Shown in pieces: positions 1 to 12,443 of a DNA stretch of 64,000 bases. Source of the DNA: Anniella stebbinsi (Eukaryota > Chordata > Lepidosauria > Squamata > Anniellidae); assembly GCA_029215795.1 (NCBI GenBank), contig JARDYH010000002.1, forward strand, positions 202,671,810 through 202,735,809, read 5' to 3'. Within the stretch, counting starts at the first letter, position 1. Every line of letters begins with the position of its first letter. Both the position numbers and the translations under genes were made by a program. The notes beneath the pieces were generated by a model. It was not told where the DNA came from. It searched no databases and saw only the letters and a list, made by a program, of their open reading frames with translations.

Positions 1-3000
1 AATATTACAAATGTTTAGGATGCTTACCCTTTGCATATTCATATCTACTAGAAACATTTTAAAAATATGTAACTTTTAAAAACAGTATTTAATCAGAACT
101 TTTTGCCAATATCAAATGGTGAAAAAAAAGTGGTTGGATGGGATCTAGTCTCAGAAAAGATTCCCAAAATAATTGTGGCAATTGCATTGTTAATTACTAT
201 AATTTTATTAAACATATTCCTTGCACACAAAGCAATTAACACTGAAATGCATGCTGTTGGTTCCATCCCTGAAAGTGGAAGAACTGGTTCAAAACTTGGG
301 GGATTTCAATGGTTCAATGTTAAACAGGGCAATTTAGTCAAACCCTTGTGTCAAATTATACAGTTTTAGATTAATGTGGACAGAAATGCATGAAAAGATT
401 GGTGCCAGCAGTTTATTGGCAGATCATCCAGAACCTACAATACTAATGATATATCAGGATTCAGACATATGGAAATACCAAAACTTTTATTTTAACTATG
501 AAACAAGCAAGCATGGAAAACAAATTGTAGATTCAAGCACTCCATTATTGGGGGGGGGGGGGGGGAGGAAAACTGCAATATATTTCAGCAAAGTGCAACA
601 CCATCTGCTTTCATTGGCTACTAGCATATAGCAGATGGAATGGTTATCACACCAGAAGTGGCAACTATTTCAGTACTGCCAATTGGTGGTGCAACATAAT
701 TTAATTTAGTTTACACTCACAATGTCAAGGAAAGGAAATCAACAAAAAAGCATGAAAAGGCTCAGTGAACCATAACATCATCAAACAAACAAGTCACATC
801 CAGAAGTCCAGATTGAGATAAATGAACTATCTTTTTACAAGGCAATATTAATTGCACCATTTAAGTAACAATAAATCTACCTCACAACATTATAAAAAGC
901 CTGGTTAAATCTGGTCAGTAGTCCATCCACTCCACTATCTTGTCTAACCATTTTTTGAATACAAAACAGAATACAACATAGGGGCATTATGTTACTCCAG
1001 TCTTTATCAATCACTTCCAAAAGTTAGCAGTTAATGGTTAAAGATTTTTCTCCACTAGAAATCTCAGTTGTTATTCCTTTCCATTAGTATTTTCTAGAAC
1101 CTATTTATTTGTTGGTCATAATCATATCCCATAACAGAGAGCTTGAGACTTTGATTGCTGTAAAAACAAAGTTGTTAAAGAAGTTTTAATCACTGGCATA
1201 TTAATCAGTGGCGCTCTAAAAACCCTATTATGTTAAATAATAAGCACAGTCAAATGTATATTTCAAATAATTACAAATGCTTATGAAAAGATGTGGTTTA
1301 TTGTGGATTGACCAGTATGGTGGTGCACGCTGCTCAACTGCTTCTACTATTTGCCGGTGGACTGTTTACCATGGACTGTTTGTTTAACTGTTCCCAGTTG
1401 CAGGAGTAGAATTGTGGCTTATTGTGATGCGCAAATGCCACCACTGAAATTTCCCCCACTAAAACAGATACTTCTCTTCTGGGGTACAGAAGATAGTGCT
1501 AGGCATGTACTACTGACTATGCTGTCATACTCATACATGACCTTGGTGTTATCCTAGACAGCAGAAACACCACTTAGCTTTTTAAAAGCAGTAGTGTATC
1601 ATTTATTTTGAACAGCAACAAGGCAGGGGTCAGGAATCCATCCCTGCCCCTGCTGGGAAATTATTTTTTAAATGGTGCTCATTCTGGGCTTAATGGACAG
1701 CTAGTCTTACCTGCTATAAGGCAGCTTCCTATGAGATAAACTGTGAGATAATCCATGTGTGTTTCCTTAGACTATTGTGAAAGATTGTTAGTCTACAAAA
1801 CGCTTCTAACCTAATTTTACAATTTTTCATAACACTTCATACTGATGAACAGTTTATTATGGAACATCAAGGAGCATTCTCTAAAGACTACATGATGCAA
1901 GGGCATAGGGGCTGATTGTAAGTTAATTCTCCTATTAGCAAACACACAAAAATACAACCCTTTATGTCTGTCAAATTGGCAATGTTTCTGCTAGTTAAAA
2001 AGACTTCTTTTCTCTCTTATTTGGAGAGCCATTTGTTATTGACAATGGAACGTTGGCCAGACTTAATTGAAATTTCCTAACATAGATAAACTCCAGAGAA
2101 GAGCCTATTATTGCTAAAATTGTGCGATTTTTTTAATGGCTGGTCGAATCTAAACTAAACCAAAGACCAGCTGCTAAATCTAATATATGTGAAGAAAACT
2201 TTGTAATTTGCTCTGGGCCTAGTCATTTCCAAGACAGAGGCTGTTATAATCCCTTACATCTGGGAGAATAGAAGGCCTCTCTTTACTGTATGGAACTCAC
2301 TCTGTCAAGGAATCCTGTCAGTTGTTGTTCATGCTGCAGGAAGCATTACTGCAGGTTCCAAAAGAGCTTGGGGGTATTGGGTGATATAGAAATGTAATAA
2401 ATAAACAACAATACAGGGAAATATTTCAAAATTTAAATGAGTCTTCAAGGATGGACACTCACGTTTTAACCTGATTTTAATGATGCTGTTTTAAATCCGA
2501 TGGTGGAATTTGGATTTTTAAAATGTTGTATTTTAGTGCCTGTACTTCATCAAATTATGTCTTGTGCACTACTTCAATACTTGAATAGAAGTGCGGTAGA
2601 AATGTAGTAAATAGAAAATTAGAGCTTATTCATAATATTTCACAATACTGAGGTACAAGATACTGCTCAACCTTACATTTATTGGGAGTTTTATAAATCT
2701 CAATTTGAACTAATATAGTCTAACACTTGGTTATAATATACAATACAGACCTGGCTTCGGCTGATTGGATTTATTTATTTATTTAAAATATTTCTTGGCC
2801 GCTTTCAGGGCAGGAGCCCTCCCGAGGTAGCATACAGCAATAAAAAGTGTTAGTTTGATTCAGCAAAGCCTTCCAGCAAAGTTACAAAACTGTCAGAGTC
2901 AGACACATTGTGCTCACCCTATATGAGTGAAGCCACACCCACTGGCACCCAAAAGTATGAGGCATATAACCTCCCTGTGGGAGGGGTCTGTCCACTCTAT

Positions 3001-3237
3001 TCCCCCTCCCAACACTGCAAACTGTAGCGACTGCAAAGCTGTATGTTCATTAGGAATGTCTGCCACTAAGTGACTGAAGCTAATTCTGCAGATTTCAAAC
3101 ACGTTGAAATTAATTAATGTTTTAAAAACCAGATCATTCTGAGGTGACCATCCTTAGGGTCCCCTGAATATGCTTGCCAAGTACCACACATCTAGGTTTC
3201 ATGGTCTTGGTGCCATGGCACTGTCAGGCAAAAAGCT

Positions 3238-3455
3238 TCTATTATTATTATTATTATTATCATTATTATTATTATTATTATTTCATCTCTTTCTTGCTCG
3301 TGGTGGTTTTTCTAGACGGACATGACAGGCTTTGCCAAGTCATGCTGTCTTTTACAGATTCAGGAATTTCCTGACAACTGTGCATATTTTAAGTATGACT
3401 GCTTTCTGGATGTTGGTGTGGATGTATTTTGGTAGGCCCAGTTTCTGATGATGAT
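3238..3455 (-). mobile_element. R4/Dong-clade LINE, 3' end with (AAT)n tail
   Basis: Nearly identical over about 170 bp to the 3' end of the larger R4-type copy at 23.74 kb. Both end at the same point and are followed by an (AAT)n tail on the minus strand (here 3,238-3,281). It is 5'-truncated at about 3,455. The trinucleotide microsatellite is therefore the retrotransposon's own tail. Confidence 0.7.
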
Positions 3456-3537
3456 GATGATTTTATGTTACGTTATTTAATTTCTAGCATTTGCAATATA
3501 ATAATATTTTATTATTCTACTGTTATACAACCCATTC

Positions 3538-3543
<6 letters not shown>

Positions 3544-3584
<41 letters not shown>
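3544..3584. repeat. (CT)n microsatellite
   Basis: About 20 uninterrupted CT units in intron 14. Confidence 0.95.
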
Positions 3585-3586
<2 letters not shown>

Positions 3587-5215
3587 AGTTCCATAGATGT
3601 TTAAAAAACATAATAGAAAGTATTGATTGCTGTGGAATAACCCATGAGAGATTTTAGAAGGAATAACAACAACTTCCTGGCATCACTTTCTGAAATCTTC
3701 CAAGGAATGGAAGTTGAATTACTGCAAAGCAGTTCCCTGTATTCCAAGCTGATTCAGTAGATCTAAAGGTGTACCAAGAAGTCCAGGAGAATAAACATGG
3801 ACATAAGCTCAGTATCTTCCCTGGTAAAGCTGGTCAACCAAGACATTCTCAGTCCTAAACCTCATCTAGACACTACATTAAAATGGGGTCTGGCATATCA
3901 AGAGCTGCTTAAGTACCCTCTCCCAAGGAAACATTAATTACATACATTACAGAAGCCAACAGTTTCTTTACCTCTTCAATACTAGCCAAGATGGAATTCA
4001 GCAGACATATTGTAGGGATGAACAGAAACAAGTACCCTCTCCAGATCCTTGGATGTCAGTAAGTGAAACTCATCCAATAAAATCTGATTATTTATTTATT
4101 TATTTAATAAATACATATCTAAGACCCAGATGTCTCTGCCATTGACTCTGAAACAATCATGGTGTCAAGATAAGAACAGATGATAGAGAGCTACTTAAAG
4201 TTCTAACCCTTCCAAAATGGTGAGCATGTAAAAACTCTTTATTTATAGAGGGAAATTCAGCTAGGTGAGAAAATGCAGATACAAAGACAGATTTGTTCGC
4301 TGCTGTCACTGCTATGGAATAGGTCTTCAAATGAGTCCTGAGCTGTGCGAAATCAAATTTACTACCTTGCTGCCTCATGGACTCCATAAAATACTGAGGG
4401 GAATGGAATTTTCTCTTGTTGGTAGAGGATGCCTAGAAGCTATCAGGTTATCTGCCAAGAAGACTCCTTACTTCTGGAAACTAAGGTTTTAACAAAACAG
4501 TCAGCCAGAACATGAAGTTCCCCCATTACACATTCCTATTAACTATACTTGTCAAGCATTGTTACATTTTCTCTGTAGCACATATTTATACCAGCAGCAG
4601 CTATTTTATTCTAGTTTACATTACTGATGATACTCAAACTGAAATCAGGTTTTCCTCATCAGCCTGATTTTTTCCCACTATTTAGATTTTAGCTCTAGGG
4701 CTAAAGTTTCTGCACCTGGTACTTTTATATCTCTTTTTAATTAAAACCAAATGTAATTAATTCAGACTTGCATAAGGATATTTTTTTTGACCATCTGTGG
4801 AGGAGTTTTCATCAACTATTGCCCTTGGGATAACATCCTAAAGATAGTATCTACACTACAGTATTAGGTCTTGTGACAACTTACTAAAGATTAATGTTTC
4901 CCTGTTACAACTAAGGTTGAGCTCCTAAATGGACGATTTTAAAGTGGGAGATGAGGAGAATGCAACCCAAAAGAAATGTGGATGTATGGTTATAGGCATT
5001 CAGAGCTCCAAATTTACATAAAAATACATCTGAAACCCCCACATTTTTTCAATATGGAGAGCTGCTGTGACATCATAGTAGTTTATATTTGAACACATTT
5101 ATATTGGTACACATTGTTAGGAGGATTTAAATGCCTTAAAAGCAGTATTTCATAAAAAAGGTAAATAATTGAGTACAGTGGAATAATTCCATATGTGTAA
5201 CTAGAGAAGAAAAAC

Positions 5216-5322
5216 TACCGTATTTCGCCGAATCTAAGATGCCATCGATTCTAAGACGCACTCCATTTTTACAGACAAAAATATGGGGGGAAAGTGCGTC
5301 TTAGAATCGAGGAAATACGGTA
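5216..5322. mobile_element. 107-bp palindromic MITE flanked by TA
   Basis: Begins TACCGTATTTC and ends GAAATACGGTA. The internal segments GATTCTAAGACGCACT and its complement GTGCGTCTTAGAATC also pair. TA at both ends fits a TA target duplication as in Tc1/mariner-like elements; the superfamily is inference. Confidence 0.6.
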
Positions 5323-5636
5323 ATATTGTGTAATGTGTAGGATTTACAATTTGTTTTAAAGTACTTTCTACGTTATTAAATGACCTTAATGCACACCAAG
5401 TTACAAGGATATTGGACCCCTGAATTCCCAAGAAAACTGAGGTTTAACATGTACCTTGACCATCTGAAATCTAACCAATGGTGAGTTCTAGCTACAATTC
5501 TCATTATTATATTAGGTTCATTCCAAAATGCGTTAAAGAAATACTTTGATCAAACAGCAAGGTAATGAAGCCACACAATCCAGCCACAGATCTTGGCAAC
5601 AAATTTATTTGAGGATCAGTTCACAAAGTGTGCATT

Positions 5637-5754
5637 GGATTCAGATTTAGTCATACTTACATCCATTGAAATCAGTATAATTTAAGTTTGTTATGAATAA
5701 CTTAAGTCCCACTGATTTCAATGGGTATACTCTAAGTATGATTAAATTGGATTC
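5637..5754. mobile_element. Short palindromic repeat (squamate MITE-like)
   Basis: The arms share ATTTAGTCATACTTA (one mismatch) and a perfect CCATTGAAATCAGT, facing each other around a short loop. Related copies lie near 16,395, 28,802 and 42,443. No transposase or clear target duplication is seen. Confidence 0.5.
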
Positions 5755-6359
5755 TTGAACTTTATTTTCTATCGAATGATTAAGTCTGTGATTCACACAT
5801 CAAGCCATAGGAACACTGCCCAACAGGTCAGGAATGGGAACACTCCACTTTCTGGAAGTTGGTTTCTCAGGATCATTTGATGAACAATTCTCTTCCCAAA
5901 CAATCTGCCAAAAATTTCAGCATTGGAACCTTTTCTGGTATCACCACATGATTGGAAAACTCATATAGCCCCCTTTAAAAATTCATCACATGAAGGGCAA
6001 TGCATAAAGAAAGGGGCAGCGAGGCCATTGTCTGGCCCTAACCCCAATGCATGGCTTCACTCATCCCATCCCTGACATCCTAGTGTTAGGCATGGACATC
6101 TGCAGAGGATAAGCCTATGTGCGTAGATTTCTATGTGCAAAGACTTCTCCAGAACCCAGAACCCTAGTGCGTGGATATTGAGGACAAGGAAACTGTGTAT
6201 CACTGAGAGTACCACTGCCCCCTTTCTACCTATGTTTGCCTATCACATTAGTAGTGAGTGACAGGAGCAATGTGAAAATGGCTTCCAGGTCATATAATGG
6301 GAGGAACTGATTTAAAGGGAATTCCAACATAAGCCTACCTGTACACTCAGATTATCTTT

Positions 6360-6683
6360 CGGGACTCTCTTCCAGGTGCCACTGACATGTGGATGGTGAC
6401 TGGAGGAAAGGCTTTTTTGGTTGTGATGCCCATTTATGGAATGATCTTGCCAAGGAGACTCACCTTGTACAAAGACTCTGATGTCTTTAATTTTCCCAGG
6501 CTTTTAACTCTTACATTTTTAAAAGCTGTGGTAGGATTGGTTTAACTGCTGCTTTTATTATGCTGTTTGTTCATCATTGTGTTTACTTTTCATCTGTGGA
6601 TTTTATTGTTAATTTAAGGGTGTTTTTATAAGCTGTCCTGGAAATTGAGGGAAAATAAATAAATAATAAAATGATAAAACAAA
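6360..6683 (+). mobile_element. L2-like LINE 3' end
   Basis: Degenerate coding tail (GKAFLVVMPIYG, compare the RAFSVVAPRLWN type) followed by a T-rich 3' UTR and an AATAAATAAATAATAAAATG tail. It abuts the MITE at 6690. Confidence 0.5.
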
Positions 6684-6689
6684 ATCAGT

Positions 6690-7205
6690 GGCTGAATTCG
6701 GATGACATATTAGGCAACAGAAGAGGGGGGGAACAATCGTCAGTTGTGTTGCTTATTGTGTCGTGTGGAGGGTAACACACAACGCACACACAACTGACAG
6801 TACACTAAGCAGGAGAATTAAACAATGGAGGGAAGCAACGGGCTTGCATGTTGTTTAGCCTGAAGCCCCGTTGTTTATCGCGTCGTCCGAATTGAGCCCC
6901 CCGTCTCCGTGGACTATTCCGTTTGGGAATAGAGTTCTGCCGGCCAGAGCAGCCAAAAAAACCAGCCGCTCTATACAGCCGGCAGAACTCACGGTGCATG
7001 CTGGGATATGGCTGGGGGACTGAGGGAGGGGGAGGGAGCTGACGCTGCAACCAAACAGGCCGCCGTCCATTCTTCGCAACAGGGGCGTTTGCCGGTGCCA
7101 AGCAGCGGCGGCTGCAGCGTGTCATATGGGGAGCTCCGCCTGCCTAACGCACAGTCAGTACGCTATTTACCCCTCCATTGCCTAATATGTCGTCCGAATT
7201 CAGCC
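6690..7205. mobile_element. CpG-rich 516-bp MITE with AGT target duplication
   Basis: Ends are GGCTGAATTCGGATGACATA and its near-exact inverted partner, with terminal inverted repeats of about 28 bp. The flanking 3-bp direct repeat AGT (6687-6689, 7206-7208) is intact. The interior has a third end-like segment (CGTCCGAATTGAGCC near 6,884-6,898) and a perfect 13-bp hairpin (932-944 and 978-990 within 6.9 kb). It is unusually GC- and CpG-rich for the intron. No transposase is seen. The superfamily is uncertain; 3-bp duplications fit PIF/Harbinger. Confidence 0.75.
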
Positions 7206-9064
7206 AGTGTGTTCTTTCATTAATCTGGTTCAGGACTAGTCTTTACCCCTCGTTTAAAAATCTCTAAATAAAAAGTTATTATAATCTTATCACCTGGCCT
7301 AATAATTGGTATTCACCTTACATCTTTATAGCAAAAACAAATACTCCATAAACTATTATATAAAAGGATACCTGATTTCTTGCCTGAACATAGGAATGAA
7401 TGTGCTTGCAAGAGAGAGTATATGGCAGTTAGCTGTACTCTAAGCATTTATATGTTCCTCAACACTCTAAGCATTTATATGTTTTTCATATAATGTTGCT
7501 TTTAAACGCATTAAATGGTCCTGTAACATGTATGGAAGTCAAATTAAAATAACTACAACAGATTCAAGGCGCGTTCTCTTCTAATACCTGTTATTTGTAT
7601 CATATCTTGTAAACCACAATTTATTTAGATTTGTTCAATATTTGTTACATTTGCTTCTGAGAAGAGACTGCCTTAGAATTAAGCTAACTAAAAGTGAACG
7701 AAAAAGCTCTAATTTGAAATTATCACTGAAAATAGGGATACTCAACGATTTCACTAAAGAGCAAAAATATGTTACATCAAAAAGGATCAGAAAGACAGTC
7801 AACAGGTGGCAGACTTAAACAGTTCTGAGCAGCTTATTGAAATTTGGACCAATCCAAATTTTAGAATGTTATTTCCATTTGGGGGAGAAACAGCCTGAGA
7901 AAATTTTTTGTTCCGCTACCCAGCCCCTGCTAGTCTAACAATGAAATGTCACAGGTGGTAAGACTATAATTATGTCATAATTACGTCTACATTTAACTGA
8001 AAATAAAATGACAACATAAAACATAACGAATTAGATCCAGACTAAATTAGTAATGCTTTACTGGCACTGAAATTAATGGGATATGTTAGTGATGACTAAC
8101 TTAAGTTGCTTTTATTTCAATTGGAGTACAGCACAAATAGGAAACATCTAGCCTGTCAGTGGCCAGGGGTCTATCCTGTGGCCTGATGAGTGCCCTAGCA
8201 ACAACCTCACAAAGTTCCCCCACTGCTGATTTAACTGATTTTGCAGCTAACCTCTACCTCCTTCCTCTGCAGTGTTAGGGCTGATGCTGGGACCCTGGAA
8301 TACAGAGTGTGGCATTTCCAGAACGTCACTTTGACCAACTGGCACTTCCATGGTGGGTGAGGAAGAGGAGGCTTCTCTTTCTCTCACTCTAGAACAGCAG
8401 GAAAACAAGCTGCTAATGGAGAAACAGAGCAAAGTGTCCCTGGCCTAGTAGCTCGCTTTCTTTCCATGCTAGGCTAGGAGAAAGAGAAGCCTCCTCACTG
8501 AGCAGGCTATGGGTCGTTGGAAGGGTGTTGCCACCTCCAACAAGTCTTTCTGTCTGGGTTTGGACAAGGCAACAAGCTGCACCTGGGTAGTGATTATGGA
8601 AATCACATCCTGCACATTCCCAGCACGTGCTGCAATGTAAATAAGCCATGATGGTTATTTTGATTATGTGAACCAGGTCATTGTATGAATGGGGATATAT
8701 GAATAGGAGTGCGTGTGGATAAGTGTCAATATTAGACACCCACACCCAGAATATGAGTTTCTGTGCTTGTGCGTTTGAGTGTGTTAACATAGTCATCGCA
8801 CACTGCTGGCTCCAAACATGCTCACTGGCATTTATTTATACTTATTCTTCTATTTAAAAATCATGCCCAACTTAATCTGAATCTAACCCAATATAATGAA
8901 AGGGGTGGGGTGGGGTGGGAGAGAAATGGTAAAACAAAACCAAGCAAAGATATAGAAGAAATTTATTGGAATGCAATTTGTGTATATGAATAAAATGTAT
9001 CACAGATGCAACCTTAGTCACACTTAGATCCCACAGAAAATGGAGAAAGTGCCACAAGAGTGGT

Positions 9065-9505
9065 CATAACCATTGACGATAGTCAACTGGGGGGCGGTAA
9101 TAATAAACTCAATAGTTGTTTATCTAGGAGGTACTCCCCACACAATATGATAATAATCAAACGTAGCGCAGATTAGGATCAGCATTGAGTTGACTATTAG
9201 TCCACGCTGAGTTGACTCGCTCATCCCCTGCCCTCCCCCCTCAGTCCTCCCGCTTTGACCACTCTTGCCTCACAACTCTGTGGCTGACAAAATAACCAAT
9301 GTTGGCCAAGGAAATAACCAATGGTGCCACTACACAAAATGATAACCAGTAATGGTTCAAATAGCCAACTCTGCACAGCGTTAATTATTTTGGCCAAATA
9401 ACCAACCGTTGGTTAAAAAACTCCCTCCACACAACACAATAACCCATGGTGGGTTAAATAACCCACCATCAACTAGTTAAACCACTATTGGTTATTATGT
9501 TGTCT
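9065..9505. mobile_element. Larger relative of the GGCTGAATTC MITE, left end missing
   Basis: Shares GATAGTCAACTGGGGGG, GTACTCCCCACACAATATGA and the TTATGTTGTCTGAAC end with the element at 35868-36350. Several internal AATAACCAA-type units repeat in both orientations. The left terminal repeat is eroded. Confidence 0.55.
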
Positions 9506-9599
9506 GAACAATTTTCTATAAAAAAAACTCACTCTTCAAATACCTGAAAGGTTGTCACACAGAGCCAGGATCACTTCTTGATTATCCCTGAGTGTAGGA

Positions 9600-10740
9600 C
9601 ATGGAATAATGGGCTCAAGTTACAGGAAGCCAGATTCTGGCTGGCCTTCAGAAAAAACTTCCTGACTGTTAGAGCAGTATGACAATGGAACCAATTACCT
9701 AGGGAGGTAGTGGACTGTCCTGCACTAGAGGCATTCAACAGGCAACTGGACAGCCATCTGTCAGGGATGCTTCAAAGTGGATTCCTGCATTGAGCAGGGG
9801 GTTGAACTCAATGGTAGAGATGTAACATTTTTGGAAATTTTGAAGCCATAAAAAAAACCCCAGGTTTTTCTTGGGGGGGGGGGGGGGCGGGTTGGAAAAA
9901 AGACCTGGAAATTTTTGGGAAACATGAAAAAATGCAATCACTTTGTTACTTTAGGAACATAAAATGTAGTTATGTAGTTGGTTTGGCATAAAATTATAAC
10001 ATTCGTTATATTAAAAGTATAGTGTATTCAAGCAATTATTACAAATTGAATTTACATTTTACAATTTTTACTTTTTTTTTTTTTTTTTTAAACAAATAGA
10101 CCTACAAGCTCCTGAACTGTAAGGAACCTCTTTGGTTTTGCCAGTTTATGAGAAGCAGGCAAAAAGCAATTTAAAAAAAAACAGAAGAAACCATCAACAA
10201 AGAACAAAGAAAAATATTTACGTCTCCGCTAGTCCTCCACAGTGTCACGCAGACATAAAGCACCCATTCCCATTAAAAGAATTGAGAAAAAGGGGGGACC
10301 AAGATTCAATGAAAATGCATGAAATGTAATAAAGCTAACACTATCAGTTTCAGTCTCTGCTTCAATGGCAGTGCCCCCTAGAGGCAGAAATGCATGTTGC
10401 TCTTGTGTTTGAGAGTTGTAGTCTCAGTTTGCAACCTAGGACTTGCTTGTCCTCGGTGCACAGAAATTGTAATAATCTGATACTGTACATAGTTTTTAGA
10501 AATCATTTGGAGAAGCAAATATATAAACACCTTGTCTTAAACTTTTTATGAATCATGCTAAAATAAAACATCCCATAATCCATTTTTCCTTCATTTTTTT
10601 TCAATTGTTCAGAAAACACAAAAAAAGGCTTCAGAAAAAAACAGGAAACTCCAATGTTTTTTGAATTTTTCCATTTTTTTCCCGGGCCTTCAAATCTCTA
10701 CTCAATGGTCTTATAGGCCCTTTCCAACTCTACTATTCTA
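9600..10740 (+). mobile_element. CR1 LINE 3' end, split by a hAT insertion
   Basis: CR1-type 3' sequence runs to TTGAACTCAATGG at 9,814 and resumes at TCTTATAGGCCCTTTCCAAC, ending CTATTCTATGATTTTG. The break is exactly at the target duplication of the element at 9815-10700. Confidence 0.75.
9815..10700. mobile_element. 886-bp nonautonomous hAT element nested in CR1
   Basis: Ends TAGAGAT...ATCTCTA are inverted, with imperfect extension rich in A/T. The 8-bp CTCAATGG is present on both sides (9807-9814, 10701-10708), as expected for hAT. No transposase frame is recognised. It includes a G15 tract at 9,873-9,887 and a T-rich run near 10,072-10,089. A fragment with the same end-type sequence (AAGATGTAAAATTTCTGGAA) lies at 57,443. 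Confidence 0.75.
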
Positions 10741-12274
10741 TGATTTTGTGAACCCAGTCACAGTGTTGCATTGTGATTTCCTGCTTGGGAGAGACCAGCA
10801 CTGCTATAATTTCTATTTGTACCCTCCTTACTGGCATTAAGGGCAGTAGATAGACAGGTCAGATGAGGCTGGTAGTCACCCTATCATGTAAGCTGAGAAG
10901 CCACATATTTCACTGAAAACACATTTAGCAAATACGTTTTGGACTTCAGTGAAGTTTGTTCATATTCAAATATCCATATTCTGTTTGGGGGCTGATCTTT
11001 GCAACTTAAATTCATCTAACTTCTCATCTGGATAGGGCAAGAACAAAAAGGAACTGGGCTGTAACATGGCATATTTTTGGCGGGATTTGTGGAAATATAT
11101 TTTTATATGTTATTATTATAGCTTGACAAAATCTGTTCCTTAATCACAGGTGTTTTGTTTGTTTGTTTTAAAGAGGCAAACACATGGCTTTTTCCAGCAG
11201 AAGATTCTCTCTTACTTCTTAAACTGTAGCACAGAATGCTGTCATGCATTAATAACGGCAATATAAGACAGTAATACACAGAAAACATTTTCTATAAAAC
11301 AGCACTTAATCACCCACAGCAGGCCACAGGCTACATAGAGAAGGTTAATCTTGTCAAGGCAGCAAACCACACAAGCATCCCAGAACGAGGGATTTAAGTG
11401 ACTCAAGTTTATTGTCTAACTTTGACAAGCAACTACGGCAAGACCTCATTAAAAGTAGATTAGTTACAGCATACATAACATGTTGCCAGAAGACAAAATT
11501 AATGGATAAATATAAAAATTCTCTCTCACACCTTTCTTCTGAGAATCAGAACAAAGTTTAAAAGTGTCAAATAATTTTAGCATTGCCATTATAAAAAGAG
11601 GCAAATACTTGCTCCCCAAATTCTATGGTTCAGGCCAACTGTCTCAGTGAGGTAGTAGGGGTGGGTGAAAGGGGAGAACAGCCTCCTAAATCCATTCCTA
11701 ATAAAATATTTCCATTCACTACTCTGAAATAATTTGCTTCTTCAGAGAAGAAGCACAGCCACAAAGGACTCAGCCAAGTCAACTTAAAGTGTAAAAATAT
11801 TTTGTCAGCAAAAAAGCCTTGCTCATTAATTGGAGCAGTAAAGTTTCAGCACATATAGTAGTATGTGCAGATGTTAACATGGAATAATTCTGCCATGTGA
11901 CCACCTCAGAATGCACAGTGGGGATCCATGTTTGAAAATATCCTCACATCAAAATGTATCTTATACGGAGAGTGGAAGCCTGGACACGCAAAGAGAAAAT
12001 AATGTCATTTATTCCTTAGTGCTAGAAATTCATTCGGAGCAGTTTTGTAAGTTTTAATACTTTACATTCTGATATATTTCTTTGCACGAAAAGAAAATAG
12101 ACAGTAGAATGCCCAAGGATATGTGAAATAAACGTGAGGGGGAAAAACTGAAGCTGTAGATATTAAATTATATTCATTATAAAGCCTTCACATTAAGGTT
12201 CCAGTCACTTTTATGATGTTGGATTTAAAGCAAAAGACTGTGACATGTGTAGTTCTGACTGAGCTGTCATTTAC

Positions 12275-12443
12275 CGTGTTTCTGAGAGGAATCTTCTTTG
12301 GTTCTGGGGGTACATCCTGTGGAACAAATTTCACTGGCTCCTTAATCTGTCTTCTTGATCGCTTAGTTCCATCTGGTAAAGTTTCCATGGCAATGTCGGT
12401 CTCCATGTCACTGCTACCTGCTTGGTCGCACTCTGAACACTGC
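12275..12443 (-). CDS. PHF14: PHF14 exon 14 (end of third PHD finger; residues 741-797)
   Basis: 169 bp from acceptor TTCTCCCAG|GCAGTGTT to donor AGAAACACG|GTAAATGAC, ending on a codon boundary. It encodes QCSECDQAGSSDMETDIAME (Cys743 and Cys746 complete the finger), then the basic PDGTKRSRRQIKEPVKFVP and the PEPKKIPLRNT linker. Reading on past the donor would add about 20 unrelated residues before a stop, so retention of intron 14 would truncate the protein. The next exons are not in the window. Confidence 0.97.

Larger units (their letters stand above)
1..12274 (-). other. PHF14 intron 14 (partial)
   Basis: Begins with donor GTAAATGAC and runs out of the window without an acceptor I can match to the next PHF14 exon. 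It holds an R4 tail, a (CT)n run, MITEs at 5.2, 5.64, 6.69 and 9.06 kb, an L2-like tail at 6.36 kb, and a CR1 with a nested hAT at 9.6-10.74 kb. The first 2.7 kb and 11.0-12.2 kb show nothing recognisable. Confidence 0.8.

Noticed and set aside
3174..3374. Tyrosine-repeat open frame
   Set aside because: It is translation of an (ATT)n tail of an R4-type LINE.
4157..4492. Possible second DIRS recombinase fragment on the minus strand
   Set aside because: A few residues suggested it, but the match was too weak and short to support.
12188..12274. Read-through C-terminus after exon 14 (VNDSSV...)
   Set aside because: The splice donor ACG|GTAAAT is good and the read-through residues do not match PHF14. 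It would only appear by intron retention.
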